64,000 nt of DNA from Euptelea pleiosperma (taxonomy: Eukaryota > Streptophyta > Magnoliopsida > Ranunculales > Eupteleaceae), in contig CM068543.1 in assembly GCA_035048495.1 (NCBI GenBank), positions 32,923,096 to 32,987,095 of the forward strand, written 5' to 3'. The notes under the pieces were generated by a model. That model ran no database searches. It was given only the letters and a program-made list of their open reading frames with translations, and was not told the DNA's origin. Of the stretch, positions 1 to 9,453 are shown piece after piece; position 1 is the first letter of the stretch, and each line of letters starts with the position of its first letter. Made by a program: the position numbers and the translations under genes.

Positions 1-182
1 ACAGAAAGAAATAACATAATATAACAATATATTACGAAACAATCTCCAATTTCCTAATCCGTGAAGATATTCTAATACTATTGTAAAGACCATATTTTAA
101 CTATAGCTTTAGTATATAATTTGTATCTTATAAATCCAAAATGGGTTGCCATCCACTCGGGCTTCACTCAAGTAGAGCAAAA

Positions 183-397
183 CATTGATGATGACGGATG
201 ATTATGTAGGCCACATGGCACACTCTTAGAGACTACTAAACGTATGGATGTTTGGTCCATCTCTAGGTAGACCTACATAGCAAAAATGAGACCCCAAATA
301 ATGCTCGAAGTCCACAGTTAAAAGTAAACTATAAAAATGATTCTAATCCAACAGATATAAATTAATAATCAGGTAGAATTTTGGCATGTAAGGTCAT
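183..397 (+). repeat. Fold-back repeat family F, copy a
   Basis: Copy of a family recurring at least eight times in this window. The forward half carries the hallmark order ACACTCTTAGAG, then GTATGGATGTTTGG, then TAGGTxGACCTACA. After about 340 the sequence continues as the reverse-complement half (TAATCAGG then TTTTGGCATGTAAGGTC). It therefore looks like a decayed long hairpin element. No transposase coding is visible. Confidence 0.6.
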
Positions 398-848
398 ATA
401 GTTATAATAATTTGAGAATGGTGACCTTTAAGGTGTGTTCACTCTAAGGGTCGGGTTCGGTGACCAACATTTTTGACCAACACCTTTGTGGACCCCATAG
501 AAGATGAATCAATGGCTGATTTTAGGCGAGGACGATCACTATGGGTAGGAGATCATCCTCACAAAAATTCAAATCATTCCAATATTTATAGACTGGTTTG
601 GAAATTGAATAATTATGGACAGTCTATTTTCTCCGTGTAACTTGAAAACCACATCTAACGGGGTTAGAAATTTCAGAATAGGCTGATTTTTTGTTGGGGT
701 TATCTGTATGGTAAGGAGATCATCCTCAACCCTCACTCTAAATGTCTACCTTTAATTTTTGCGTGAACATTATAGCTTAAGTTTTGAATGATTGACTGTT
801 TTATTCAATGAGGTGTCAGAATTATCCTCTTATTTACATGAACTGCAA

Positions 849-853
<5 letters not shown>
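398..853. other. AT-rich stretch, nothing recognised
   Basis: No coding similarity, RNA gene or clear repeat was recognised between the fold-back repeat and the AG microsatellite. Confidence 0.5.

Positions 854-898
<45 letters not shown>
854..898. repeat. (AG)n microsatellite
   Basis: Perfect dinucleotide run of about 22 AG units, directly readable. It lies about 0.8 kb upstream of the MIR319 hairpin. Confidence 0.97.
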
Positions 899-902
<4 letters not shown>

Positions 903-1036
903 AGGACTTAAGGTCTGTAAGTGGACTCTTAGGGTGGAATCTTATATACTTATGATGCAAAGCTGGACTCTTGGGGGTGGAAGGGGGGGGGAGAGAGAAC
1001 GAAAGAGAATCTTATACTTGCGTTGCAAAGCTGGAT

Positions 1037-1069
1037 GATTGGATTGGATTGGATTGGATTGGATTGGAT
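1037..1069. repeat. (GGATT)n microsatellite
   Basis: Perfect pentanucleotide repeat of about six and a half units of GGATT. Confidence 0.95.
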
Positions 1070-1223
1070 ATCAGCAGAGTACGAGCTTTGAGAGGTAATT
1101 TGTTGAATTATTGATTTGAAAAAACGAAAGGTACATGCAGCACCCAATATACTTATATTATTTAATGTCTGCTCTAAATCTCCACCTCAGCCTACCTTAG
1201 ATTTCCATGTCGGCGAGTCCCAT

Positions 1224-1232
1224 CTATTTAAA
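1224..1232 (+). promoter_or_regulatory. TATA-like box upstream of MIR319 copy 1
   Basis: The sequence CTATTTAAA fits a plant TATA box. It is about 440 bp upstream of the hairpin base, a reasonable distance for a primary transcript with a 5' leader. A pyrimidine (CT) tract follows within 60 bp, as is common near plant start sites. No start site was measured, so this is an inference. Confidence 0.4.
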
Positions 1233-1284
1233 CGGCCACCGCCTCCGCAAGCCTTCCTCGTACCAACTATGACTATCCCTCCAT

Positions 1285-1308
1285 CTCTCTCTCTCTCTCT
1301 CTCTCTCT
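1285..1308 (+). repeat. (CT)n tract in probable pri-miRNA leader
   Basis: Perfect CT run about 55 bp downstream of the TATA-like box. It is either a microsatellite or a Y-patch-like leader element. Confidence 0.85.
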
Positions 1309-1665
1309 TTTCTTCCTCAGACCTTTGCATGCATGAAGTCCCTCCCATGTTGGGTTTGCACCTTTAAGGCCTCCTTTGGTCTTGCTTATCAAAAAAAACA
1401 AAAAATGGCTTCTTTGATCTTCAAGAACAAACTGTTGGGTCTACTTTCAAGTTCTTCAAGAACATGATTTTCTTTTTATCTGTTGAGTTTTTTCATCTGT
1501 TTTTTGTAGTTTGATTATTAGGGTCAGAGAGGAAAAGGTTCTTACAAAGTTTCTTACGGGTTTAGTTTTTTTCATCTATTAGTTAGGAGGAAACCTCTCC
1601 ATTTGGCACACTTCACTAAAATATGTTTTCTCTTTTCATAGCTGTACTATATGTTGGGTTGGTGA

Positions 1666-1857
1666 GTAGGGTTTTGGAGGAAGGAGCTCTCTTCAGTCCA
1701 GTCCAAGATGGTTTTGGGCTGATCTCTGCTGCTGACTCGTTGGTTCATGAACGCATCAAACAGCTAGGAAGCGATGTGTTTTTGATCGAACGATGCAGGA
1801 GCCGAGTTCAGTTGTGGCTGTCTCGTCTTGGACTGAAGGGAGCTCCCTCTATTCTAC
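1666..1857 (+). ncRNA. MIR319: MIR319 precursor hairpin, copy 1 (canonical miR319)
   Basis: Long stem-loop typical of plant MIR319/MIR159, in which the mature small RNA sits on the 3' arm near the base. The mature sequence occupies 1828-1848: it begins TTGGACTGAAGGG and ends AGCTCCCT, the canonical 21-nt miR319. The opposing 5' arm, 1681-1701, pairs with all but one position (A.C at 1682/1847) plus two G:U pairs. The predicted star is about 1683-1703. The 192-nt length and a conserved second duplex nearer the loop suit the family's loop-to-base processing. Known role of the family: cleavage of TCP transcription-factor mRNAs that control leaf growth, and in some contexts MYB mRNAs. The reading frame at 1623-1895 that crosses the hairpin is incidental. 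A related copy lies at 9246-9453 and shares about 280 bp, including a downstream TAACAG/GTCCT junction. Confidence 0.95.
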
Positions 1858-1895
1858 GCTCCTCTAACCTTCAAACTTCATTTGTTTCTAAGTAG

Positions 1896-2550
1896 CTCTG
1901 AAGCATGTTTGTTTTTCTGGTTTTGCTTTGTAACAGGTCCTCTATGTGAAGAAGATATCTTCAAGGAAGGCGGGCTTCTTGCGGACTGTATATTGGTGAA
2001 TTTGATGTACTTTCTTTTGATATTTATAAGAGAATGATCATCAAGAGGCCGGGATGATTATTACTTCTATGTGATAGAAGTATAAAACTACAAATAGCGG
2101 AAGAAAAATAAAAAAAAGTTGGGTGCAGATGTAACTTGTAAGGTGATTATTACTCCCATTTTGCATTACAACCCAGTGAAGTATCTCATCTCTCATTTGC
2201 CCTCCATCAAGCAGATATGAATGGTCGACGTGAAATGCATTGAATCGTCATTTTTTGACTAGGGATCTTGTTCCTATTGCGTCGTGTTCCTTGTGGTCTG
2301 CAAAGATTTGTTTGTTGGACCAAAAGAAAATCATGTGTGTTGATGAATTCAATGGTAAATAAAAGAGAGTACAGTTTTACCATGTGTTTCAAGAGACCGA
2401 AGAGCAGGGGCGGAGCCAGGATTTTGTTCTAGGGTGGGCAAAGTGGCAAGCGACAGTCAATCGACGATGTTAATAACAGCTGATCACATTTTTAATGATG
2501 GATTTCCCCGCCCATCAACTTTTTAATTATTCTGTGGCATTAGACATTGG
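1896..2550. other. Downstream MIR319 flank and a TE-end fragment
   Basis: The first 70 bp are shared with MIR319 copy 2, including an acceptor-like TTTGTAACAG followed by GTCCT, so the primary transcript probably continues here and may be spliced. At about 2406-2450 lies GGGGCGGAGCCAGGATTTTG, resembling one terminal repeat of the MITE at 9767-9965. Nothing else was recognised. Confidence 0.4.
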
Positions 2551-2735
2551 TCATCAACGTTGATGATGGCCCTTATTATGGGACCATGTGGTACACTCTA
2601 TGAGACCAATGACCGTATGGATGTTTGGCCTGTCCTTAGGTGGACCCACAGACCAAAAACCAGTCTGACGATTAGTAATTTCTAACAGTTGTATTAGACT
2701 CTTTTCATATGAATGTTTTTTACCGTTGGATTCAA
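2551..2735 (+). repeat. Fold-back repeat family F, copy b
   Basis: Forward half only: GTTGATGATGG lead-in, the GACCGTATGGATGTTTGG core, TTAGGTGGACCCACAGACC, then GATTAGTAATTTCTAAC. It is diverged from the other copies. Confidence 0.65.
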
Positions 2736-2950
2736 ACATACTTTGGGATTCTTAGAATCTAAAGTTTAGAAACCACTAATGAGGCTCATTTTGAGGGATG
2801 TCGGCCATACATCCATGCGGTGGACGCTGATAGATCATACATATATGTCATGTGGGCCCCTACACCTTAAGTGAGCAACACATTAGGTGGGCTAAGCCCA
2901 TTTGGGGTGGAGGGTGAACCTTCAAAGTACATGCGACTGCGAAGACTCAA

Positions 2951-3161
2951 GGGGGGAGGTGAACCTTTGAAGGTTCACTTTCTTGGATGTCCATTGTGTC
3001 TTCGAAGGTGGGGGGAGGTGAACCTTTGAAGGTTCACTTTCTTCGATGTCCATTGTGTCTTCGAAGGTGTGCGCCTTGATGTGACCCAAACACTTGTGCG
3101 ATCGAAGGTGCACGCACGCCTTGATGTGATCTAAACACTTGTCATCGATCAAGACGCACAC
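2951..3161. repeat. Two adjoining tandem duplications (59-bp and 45-bp units)
   Basis: Two nearly identical 59-bp units (2951-3009 and 3010-3068) each begin GGGGGGAGGTG. Each contains a short hairpin, GTGAACCT/AGGTTCAC with a four-base loop, at 2959-2978 and again 59 bp later. They are followed by two looser 45-bp units starting CGCCTTGATGTGA at 3072 and 3117. No coding potential was recognised. Confidence 0.85.
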
Positions 3162-4590
3162 TTTCGGCCAAGACCCATGTTCGGCGCGCTACCAAAACAC
3201 AGCCTTATTGTGCAACGTGAAGTGGCAGTGGGGGTTCGGAGGTACAGTAGGGAGTAGTTTTTTAGTTATAACATACGTAACACATGTGTTGAGCTCGATG
3301 CACAATAAACAAGTAGCTCACCCATGTGAATCCAACAAATGTATCAAGTGGGCCTCACGATCAATGCGTCAAAGTACATACCCATGTGAGCGTCATGAAT
3401 TGAATCACGTCAACAGAATAAGTAGATTGGATAAGACGTGGGCCCCACATGATAGGTGATAATATATCAGGGTCCCATGTGTCATGTTGGCCCCACCGTT
3501 ATATGGCCAAGTATCAATTTGGGCCCATGTGGCAGGTGATCAACATATAATAGGGCCTCGTATACCAGGTGGAATCCTACTTGCCGACTGTTATTGGAGT
3601 AAGGTCTTTTGGTACAACATGTTTACGGCTGGAATCATTTTTCACGCCTTGCAAACGCCGCCTTAGTTGTTCTCAGGGGTGTAAATTTGGTCTGCGGCTC
3701 AGACTAGGCTTGTTTTTTCGGGCTTGTCATGGCTCAGCCCGCTAAGCCCTTGGGTTGGGCTTGGGATAAGTTGAGCCCATGGCCCAGGTCGTGATTTCGA
3801 GCCTCATGGTTTGGATTGGGCCGCACGCGAAATCATTTGATGGCAGTTATTTTCCATTTTTTTCATTTCTGAAAATTTCAGCACCGTTATTTTCCGTTTT
3901 TACACTAACAGCTGTTATAACAGAGAATTTATTCTCAGAGATGGTATTCTTAAGTTTGATCTCCAAGGCTTGGATGATTTTCCTATAATTAGGGTTTGAA
4001 ACTCAAGCTTGGATGATCTAAAAGTGTAGATGGTTCTCTAATTTTTGTGCTTCCCTATTGTCTCTATTTATAGTAGGGACAAAACCTACCTAAAATAGGC
4101 AAGGGGTTGGGACAAAAGATGAAACATAACTTGAAAATCAAATCTACGTCGTGGGGTCCAATTGATCAAGCTACATATCTGATTGATCGAAGACTAGCTG
4201 GAATCCATTCGATCAATTGATTCCTGCATAGTTTCGTTTGACCGATAAAGTCCAAAAGTATGATTTCATCTGATTGATCGAGCTTTTTGCCTTCGATTGG
4301 TCAAGATCAACTTTCGATCGATCGAGACTTGCATCCAATCGATTGAAGTTTACTGTATTCTAATAGATAATACAATCCGATCGAGTCCTCTTTTGGGGGC
4401 AGAAAAACTAAGAGTCTACTAGGGGCTAAGAGATTAATAATATAAATTTTACCCCCTAATAGCTAAGGTCTCTAAGTCACTTAATATCCTAAATGTGATT
4501 GATGCGAAGTTTCTTCGTTCTTCACTGAACCTCGACGCTTTTGGCGGACTTGAGTGATAAACCAAAGGCATTCACGCAATCTACCAACAA
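3162..4590. other. Non-coding stretch with degenerate TE-like sequence
   Basis: No gene was recognised. Around 3673-3830 is a segment rich in GGCTTGGGC/AGCCC words of the kind found in many plant non-autonomous elements. Around 4140-4390 is a run unusually dense in GATCGA and GATTGATCG words. A similar run occurs at 17215-17440, suggesting fragments of one repeat family. Confidence 0.4.
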
Positions 4591-4606
4591 ACTAACATAG
4601 ACTGTT

Positions 4607-4794
4607 ACACCCAACATGGCAGCTCAAATGGTTGGTGTGTATCCTCCTCTTTCGAGAGGTCGTGGGGTCAAACCCGCACAGGTAGATTTCCTCCTTTGAG
4701 CAGTGTGCTAGGAGTAGAAATCCCCTTTACCGGCTTGACCGGGTCCATCCAGGTTTCAGCTGCTAATCCGTGGGGCCCTCCCACAATGGTGACA
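4607..4794 (+). mobile_element. tRNA-derived SINE candidate with target-site duplication
   Basis: A 188-bp insertion flanked by 16-bp direct repeats (ACTAACATAGACTGTT at 4591-4606 and the same with one mismatch at 4795-4810), the signature of target-primed insertion. The 5' part contains an A-box-like GGCAGCTCAAATGGTTGG and, about 40 bp later, a B-box-like GGGGTCAAACCC, as expected for an internal Pol III promoter taken from a tRNA. The tail lacks a clear poly(A), so the family is undetermined. Confidence 0.65.
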
Positions 4795-4810
4795 ACTAAC
4801 ATATACTGTT

Positions 4811-5515
4811 AACTCATTTTGTCAAACCAAATTATCCAATACACAAATATAGACGTTACAATATGGGCCTCACTAAGCCCACCAAACCTTAAATTATGTA
4901 CTTATTAAATTATTTATTCTCGTAAGTAACAAATACTCAAATATCAGACCCTAAAACATTGAAACTAAGAATTTCGCATTAGATAATGATTCGGTGCACA
5001 TAACTCAAGGATTCTAGAACATCAAATGGATTGCAATTCTGACATTGAGGTAAAAAGTTGTCCCAAACACTAAAAAAATATCATTTAATTATCTGAATAT
5101 ATAAGAGGAAAATACTCATAGCATGAATTTTTTTTGAAAATCTTCGAAAAGTTGCAGATAACTTCTAATACCTATTTAATGATCAAATAAACATGATATG
5201 AGTTAATAATAAGATGCAAAGTCCTAATAAACCCTAAACACAAAAATACCCTTCTAAGAGGGATTTATTAAAAAGTCATCCGACTTCGAGATAGGGTCTC
5301 CAGGGTTATTAGGTTGCCCTAACCATTATGTTATATGTATTCAAAAAGTCAAATTACTAAGTTAACCTTAAGTTATATAGTTACTAAAACGTCTTTCAAA
5401 AGAAAAAATAATTTTCGGATGCTACAAATCCTATACTAAGGTTCACACCAATTAGGATTTAAAAAAATCAGGTTATTACATCCACACAGATATTTTACAA
5501 GTTAAATGTGACTCG
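4811..5515. other. AT-rich stretch, nothing recognised
   Basis: No coding region or repeat of known type was recognised. Confidence 0.45.
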
Positions 5516-5868
5516 GGGTGTGTTTGGAACGTCAACATTCGCAGTATGCAAACATGAATACGTGCGCATTGCTTTGCCAAGCGTGTTTGGTTTGAGTACT
5601 GCAAGGATCGATTCGTGTTTGCACACGCACAAATGAACCCGCACCCTCTTTAGTAAATATTTACACACCTCCACCCTTATGCACTTAGGCATGTAAATTG
5701 AGAAATTTGGTGCATCGATGTACACATGAATTTCTATATTTTGCTTGTATAAATGTGCAAACCAAACACATAAAAAAAGTGATTCCGTGTATTTATTTGC
5801 TCATGCATTTGTTTGTCTGTGAAAATCAATTGTGTGTAATATCCTTTACCCACGAACCAAACACACTT
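5516..5868. mobile_element. MITE-like element with short terminal inverted repeats
   Basis: The left end GGGTGTGTTTGG (5516-5527) is inverted at the right end as CCAAACACACTT (5857-5868), a terminus type common in plant Tourist and hAT MITEs. The interior is AT-rich with repeated CACA/TGTG words and no coding. No convincing target duplication was found, so the boundaries are approximate. Confidence 0.5.
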
Positions 5869-5917
5869 GTATATTTTGTGTTCGTTAAATGAGACATATT
5901 TTAGTGAAATTGTGAAG

Positions 5918-6493
5918 AATGGTTGTGGGCCCACCACCTTTTTTTAAGCCCATCCATGGTCAAATCATGTCGTGTTCATCAACTGTATGGAATCAGAAGC
6001 TATACACACCCATCACATTTTTTTAAAGTCTGATAAGATATGTGGTCCCTCACCCCGCGTTAGGTCCAAGCCATTATCGGCTGACAACCCATGCCTATAT
6101 TTATCAATTCTGGGGCACGATACTTGTGGACCACATAATATTTTTTTGAGACATCATGTACGGCCGTTTCATTTTAATATTAGGTCCCCCACCAGGTTCT
6201 GTGTGGGGCATCGTGTGATCAGGTGAATCACCAGTGGTCCTATTGACCAATAGTGTCATGTAATCTATGGTCCAGATTCTAGTCCATTACAAAACAGTGG
6301 GTCCCATCACCTGTGTGGCCAATGGCACATACAAAATGTTTACCAACGGAGGGATCAATCCATATAGGCCCCCCTCTGTGTCTCGTCTCCGATCCTTAAC
6401 AACGTAAATTCAATCCAAACATGGACTTACATGGGTCCCACCAACATCTATTAGGTGAGCACCGTTGAAGTCGTTACAGTGAAATGGCCACGT
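5918..6493 (+). repeat. Duplicated non-coding segment, copy A
   Basis: Shares long blocks with 8489-8816: GGTTGTGGG, TGGTCAAATCATGTCGTG, AAGTCTGATAAGATATG, GCCATTATCG, CCATGCCTATATTTATCA and CACCAGGTTCT, in the same order and orientation. Copy A is longer because of extra sequence before the final shared GAAATGGCCACG. Function unknown; it is probably a dispersed repeat or part of a local duplication. Confidence 0.8.
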
Positions 6494-6693
6494 CTCAACA
6501 TTTGTATGGAGGATGGGAAAAGAAATGATCTAACAGGAGCCTGTGAACATAAAAAAAAAAATGTGACAATTGGACCTCACGTAGATTGTCACATAAAAAA
6601 TGTGACAATTGAACTATATAACATAAAAAAAACATATCTTTTATAGAGTTTTCGCCTTTGGCCTCAACCTGTATCGAGACGGCCCTGGGCAGC

Positions 6694-6826
6694 ACCTGTC
6701 ATGTGACACACTCTTAGAGATCACTGACTGTATAGATTCTAGGCTCATCCCTAGGTGGACCTACTTCCTGATTAGTAACTTCTATCCATTGGATTAAAGT
6801 CTTTTTCATGGTTTGTTTTTAACTAA
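6694..6826 (+). repeat. Fold-back repeat family F, copy c (interrupted)
   Basis: Forward half of family F (ACACTCTTAGAG, CATCCCTAGGTGGACC, GATTAGTAACTTCT). The copy is split by a Tourist-like MITE and resumes at about 7125 with GGATTTTGAACATTATTCG. Confidence 0.7.
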
Positions 6827-7121
6827 GGGCGTGATTGATTGCTAAGTGGGAAAATTGCATTTTCCTTGGAAAAACACATTGATAGTCATTTTAAATCTGT
6901 ATAATTTTTCCTACGAAGCCATTTAAATCTGGATAATTTTCCCTACTAAGCCTGGAATTCATTTCTCATCCAGATAATTGAGAATTCATTTTCACCTGAA
7001 AATATACATTTATTTTCTCACGTGATTGAAATATGTGTTCTCAATTACAATCAATCAGCCATTTAAGGTGTTTCCCAGATGTATTTTCTTAGAAAAATTT
7101 TCTGTGCAATCAAACATGCCC
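6827..7121. mobile_element. Tourist/Harbinger-like MITE with TAA target duplication
   Basis: A 295-bp AT-rich element beginning GGGCGTGATTGATTGC and ending GCAATCAAACATGCCC, imperfect terminal inverted repeats. It is flanked by TAA on both sides (6824-6826 and 7122-7124), the 3-bp duplication typical of PIF/Harbinger. It sits inside a copy of repeat family F, so the empty site can be inferred from the other F copies. There is no transposase, so it is non-autonomous. Confidence 0.8.
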
Positions 7122-7148
7122 TAAGGATTTTGAACATTATTCGAAAGA

Positions 7149-7306
7149 AGTAGCACACTATTAGAGACCACTAACCGTATGAATGTTTGGCCCATCCCTA
7201 GGTGGACTTACATACATAAAATCAGCCTGATTAGTGATTTCTAAGCATTTGATTGGAGTCGTTTTTATGAGTTGATTTTTAATTGGGGAATTTGAGCATC
7301 ATAATT
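7149..7306 (+). repeat. Fold-back repeat family F, copy d
   Basis: Best-preserved forward half: GCACACTATTAGAGACCAC, GTATGAATGTTTGGCCCATC, CTAGGTGGACTTACA, then GCCTGATTAGTGATTTCTAA and a tail ending TTTGAGCATCATAATT. Confidence 0.75.
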
Positions 7307-7987
7307 TAGTACGTAACTCGAGGTAAAGACTATCGTGACTCAACACTCTTGAGCAACTATGGGGTTTAGGGTGTATTGAATCATTTACCTTCAGTAGAGA
7401 CTGTCGAGTGAGAAATAAAATCGGGGTGTACTAATCGAAGGTAGGTTTGGGAAGTACGCAAACTAAACAAGTGGCAAAGGCTTCATAACTAGAAGGGCGC
7501 GCATAGATTCGTAGCGTGGAGTTAGAGGACGTAGACGTGCTGGCAGTAGGCTTGGCTAAGATTGAAAACTGAATTTGCAACGGTGCTGCGTAGGTAACTT
7601 CTGTACCTTATAATTTTTCAGTTAGTGATATTTTTCGTCTGGACGCGATCCCGTGATTTTTTTTCTTACTAAGGTTTCCACTTAAAAACTGTTTGTGTTG
7701 TATGTTGTGTGTTGATTGAATTAAATTTCGCATTATGTTTAGATTAGACCAAGCAACATATATCATTGTAATATATTCAATTTAGTCGATTGTGACAATC
7801 CTTCATTGTTTAATCAATATTCAAATACATACAAATCCAGTCTGATGAATTACGTTGTTAGATTAAAGTATTAAATTTTTAAATACCTATAGCAACAGGT
7901 ATTGTGGATACACATACCAAGTTCTTTTAAATCTAACTTATATTCTATTTTTTGTTAAATTAGACATATTCTAATGACATGTTCCTT
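7307..7987. other. AT-rich stretch, nothing recognised
   Basis: No coding region, RNA gene or named repeat was recognised. Confidence 0.45.
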
Positions 7988-8150
7988 ACTAGTGGGTGGC
8001 CCGTGCCCCTGGCACTCCCCGATAAAGCATTTGCTAAAATTGGGTGTTTGTGAATGAGATCCACCGTCCAGTTGTGGGATAAGATCTCGACCCTTCTTTA
8101 TTGAAACCTTTAGGAGGTGGAGACAAATGAGCTCCCTTGTTATACAGATT
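7988..8150 (+). repeat. Dispersed repeat family R, copy 1
   Basis: About 160 bp starting ACTAGTGGGTGGCC and ending GAGCTCCCTTGTTATA, with GAGATCCACCGTCC and GATAAGATCTCG inside. Related copies occur at 15160-15259 and 15703-15984 inside PEX3 intron 5. Class uncertain. Confidence 0.7.
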
Positions 8151-8201
8151 ATCATTGTCAAGATAAAATGTTCACAGGTTTCATTCAATTGTAGTTCTAA
8201 G

Positions 8202-8467
8202 CAAGGTTTAAAAGGGGCTGTTATAACGGTATAATGGACTGGGGACGTTATTGTTTTTCCCGTTATAACGAATTGTGACTCTCAGGGAAAAAATAGAAAA
8301 TAATGGCATTAAAATTAAAATTAAAATTTTCAATAAAAAAATAATTGATATGACGAACTATAACGGCCATTATTTTCTGACCGTTAAAAAGGTACATAAC
8401 GTAACGGGTAGGTCCAAATCCATCATAACAGCCATTATTTTCGTTATAACGGCCGTTTTTAAACCAT
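8202..8467. mobile_element. hAT-type MITE with 8-bp target duplication
   Basis: A 266-bp element with terminal inverted repeats of about 35 bp. The left end reads AAGGTTTAAAAGG then TGTTATAACGG; the right end inverts this as CGTTATAACGGCCG then TTTTTAAACCAT. It is flanked by a perfect 8-bp duplication GTTCTAAG (8194-8201 and 8468-8475), diagnostic of hAT-family insertion. There is no transposase. Confidence 0.85.
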
Positions 8468-8488
8468 GTTCTAAGTTCTAACTTCTAA

Positions 8489-8816
8489 TAATGGTTGTGG
8501 GTCCTACAACCATTTTTTTCTTCTTTTTGAACCCATTCCTGGTCAAATCATGTCGTGTTCATCAACTATATATGGATTTAGAAGCTATATACCCATCACA
8601 ATTTTTTTTAAGTCTGATAAGATATGAGGTCCCTCGCCGTTAGGTCCAGGCCATTATCGTGGGGCTCACAACCCATGCCTATATTTATCAATTCTAGGGC
8701 ACAATACATGTGGCCACCCTTTGATTTTTTTGGAGACTCTTATCGTGTGGGCCCGATCCATTTTAACATTTGATCCCCACCAGGTTCTATGTGGGCACCG
8801 AGTGAAATGGCCACGT
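8489..8816 (+). repeat. Duplicated non-coding segment, copy B
   Basis: Shorter counterpart of 5918-6493 in the same orientation. It ends GAAATGGCCACGTG, where the copies diverge. A G-box CACGTG falls at this end, about 0.4 kb upstream of MIR319 copy 2. Whether it acts in that promoter is unknown. Confidence 0.8.
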
Positions 8817-9193
8817 GATTGGAAATTTGCGTATTACACTGATTTTTGGTGCTACACCGGACAAAAGAAAAAAATGTTTCGTACGTGGAGGCTACCGATA
8901 CCGTTGGGTTCGAGAGATCCACGATCTAGGAGGCAACAACTATTTTACCCTCTGTATTTAGCTGCCACGTTGATCTATTGAATCCAATGGTCAATGGCCT
9001 CAACGGAATATTTAATTTATAAATGAAAAATAAAAATTGAAATGGGGGTGATTGTCTTGTCCAACAGTTTCGTATAAGAAGAAACAAAAATACAAAAAGG
9101 AAGAAAGTCGTGAACGGTTGCGTCAGTTGGTATGAAGGAGCGGTTTTTCCTCAAAAAGAGCGAGAATCGTGGGGCGGTTACTATCCAAGTGAG

Positions 9194-9203
9194 TCTATAA
9201 AAA
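9194..9203 (+). promoter_or_regulatory. TATA box upstream of MIR319 copy 2
   Basis: CTATAAAAAT is a good plant TATA box about 50 bp upstream of the hairpin base. A start site about 30 bp downstream would place the hairpin close to the transcript 5' end. Inference from spacing only. Confidence 0.5.
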
Positions 9204-9245
9204 TGCAGATATCAGTCTGAATATTGGTACATAGTTGGGGAAATT

Positions 9246-9453
9246 GGCGGGTTGGAGGGAAGAAGGAAGGAAGGGGGTCTCTTCAGTCCAACCAAGATAG
9301 TTTTTGGCTGATTTCTGCTGCTGAATCGTTGGTTCATGAACACATCATATGGTGTGAAAGGAAATAGATGTGTTTTTGATCGAACGACACAGGAGCCGAG
9401 TTCGGTTATGGCTTTCTCGTCTTGGACTGAAGGGTCCCTTTTTATTCTCCGCC
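9246..9453 (+). ncRNA. MIR319 precursor copy 2 with altered mature sequence
   Basis: Paralogue of the hairpin at 1666-1857, alignable along both arms and the loop-proximal duplex (CGTTGGTTCATGAAC on the 5' side; TTTTTGATCGAACGA and AGGAGCCGAGTTC on the 3' side). The mature position, 9422-9442, begins TTGGACTGAAGGG and then reads TCCCT: the three bases AGC of canonical miR319 are missing. The 5' arm at 9273-9291 still pairs with 9422-9440 apart from one T.T and a few G:U pairs, because it reads GGGGGTCTC rather than GGAGCTCTC. The precursor therefore looks foldable, not simply decayed. It has its own TATA box about 50 bp upstream. It may be a functional diverged miR319 or an ageing duplicate. 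Confidence 0.8.

Noticed and set aside
1623..1895. 90-codon plus-strand frame
   Set aside because: It runs through the MIR319 hairpin. The equivalent frame is broken in the second copy while the hairpin is conserved, so RNA structure, not protein, is selected. A short pri-miRNA peptide cannot be excluded but has no support.
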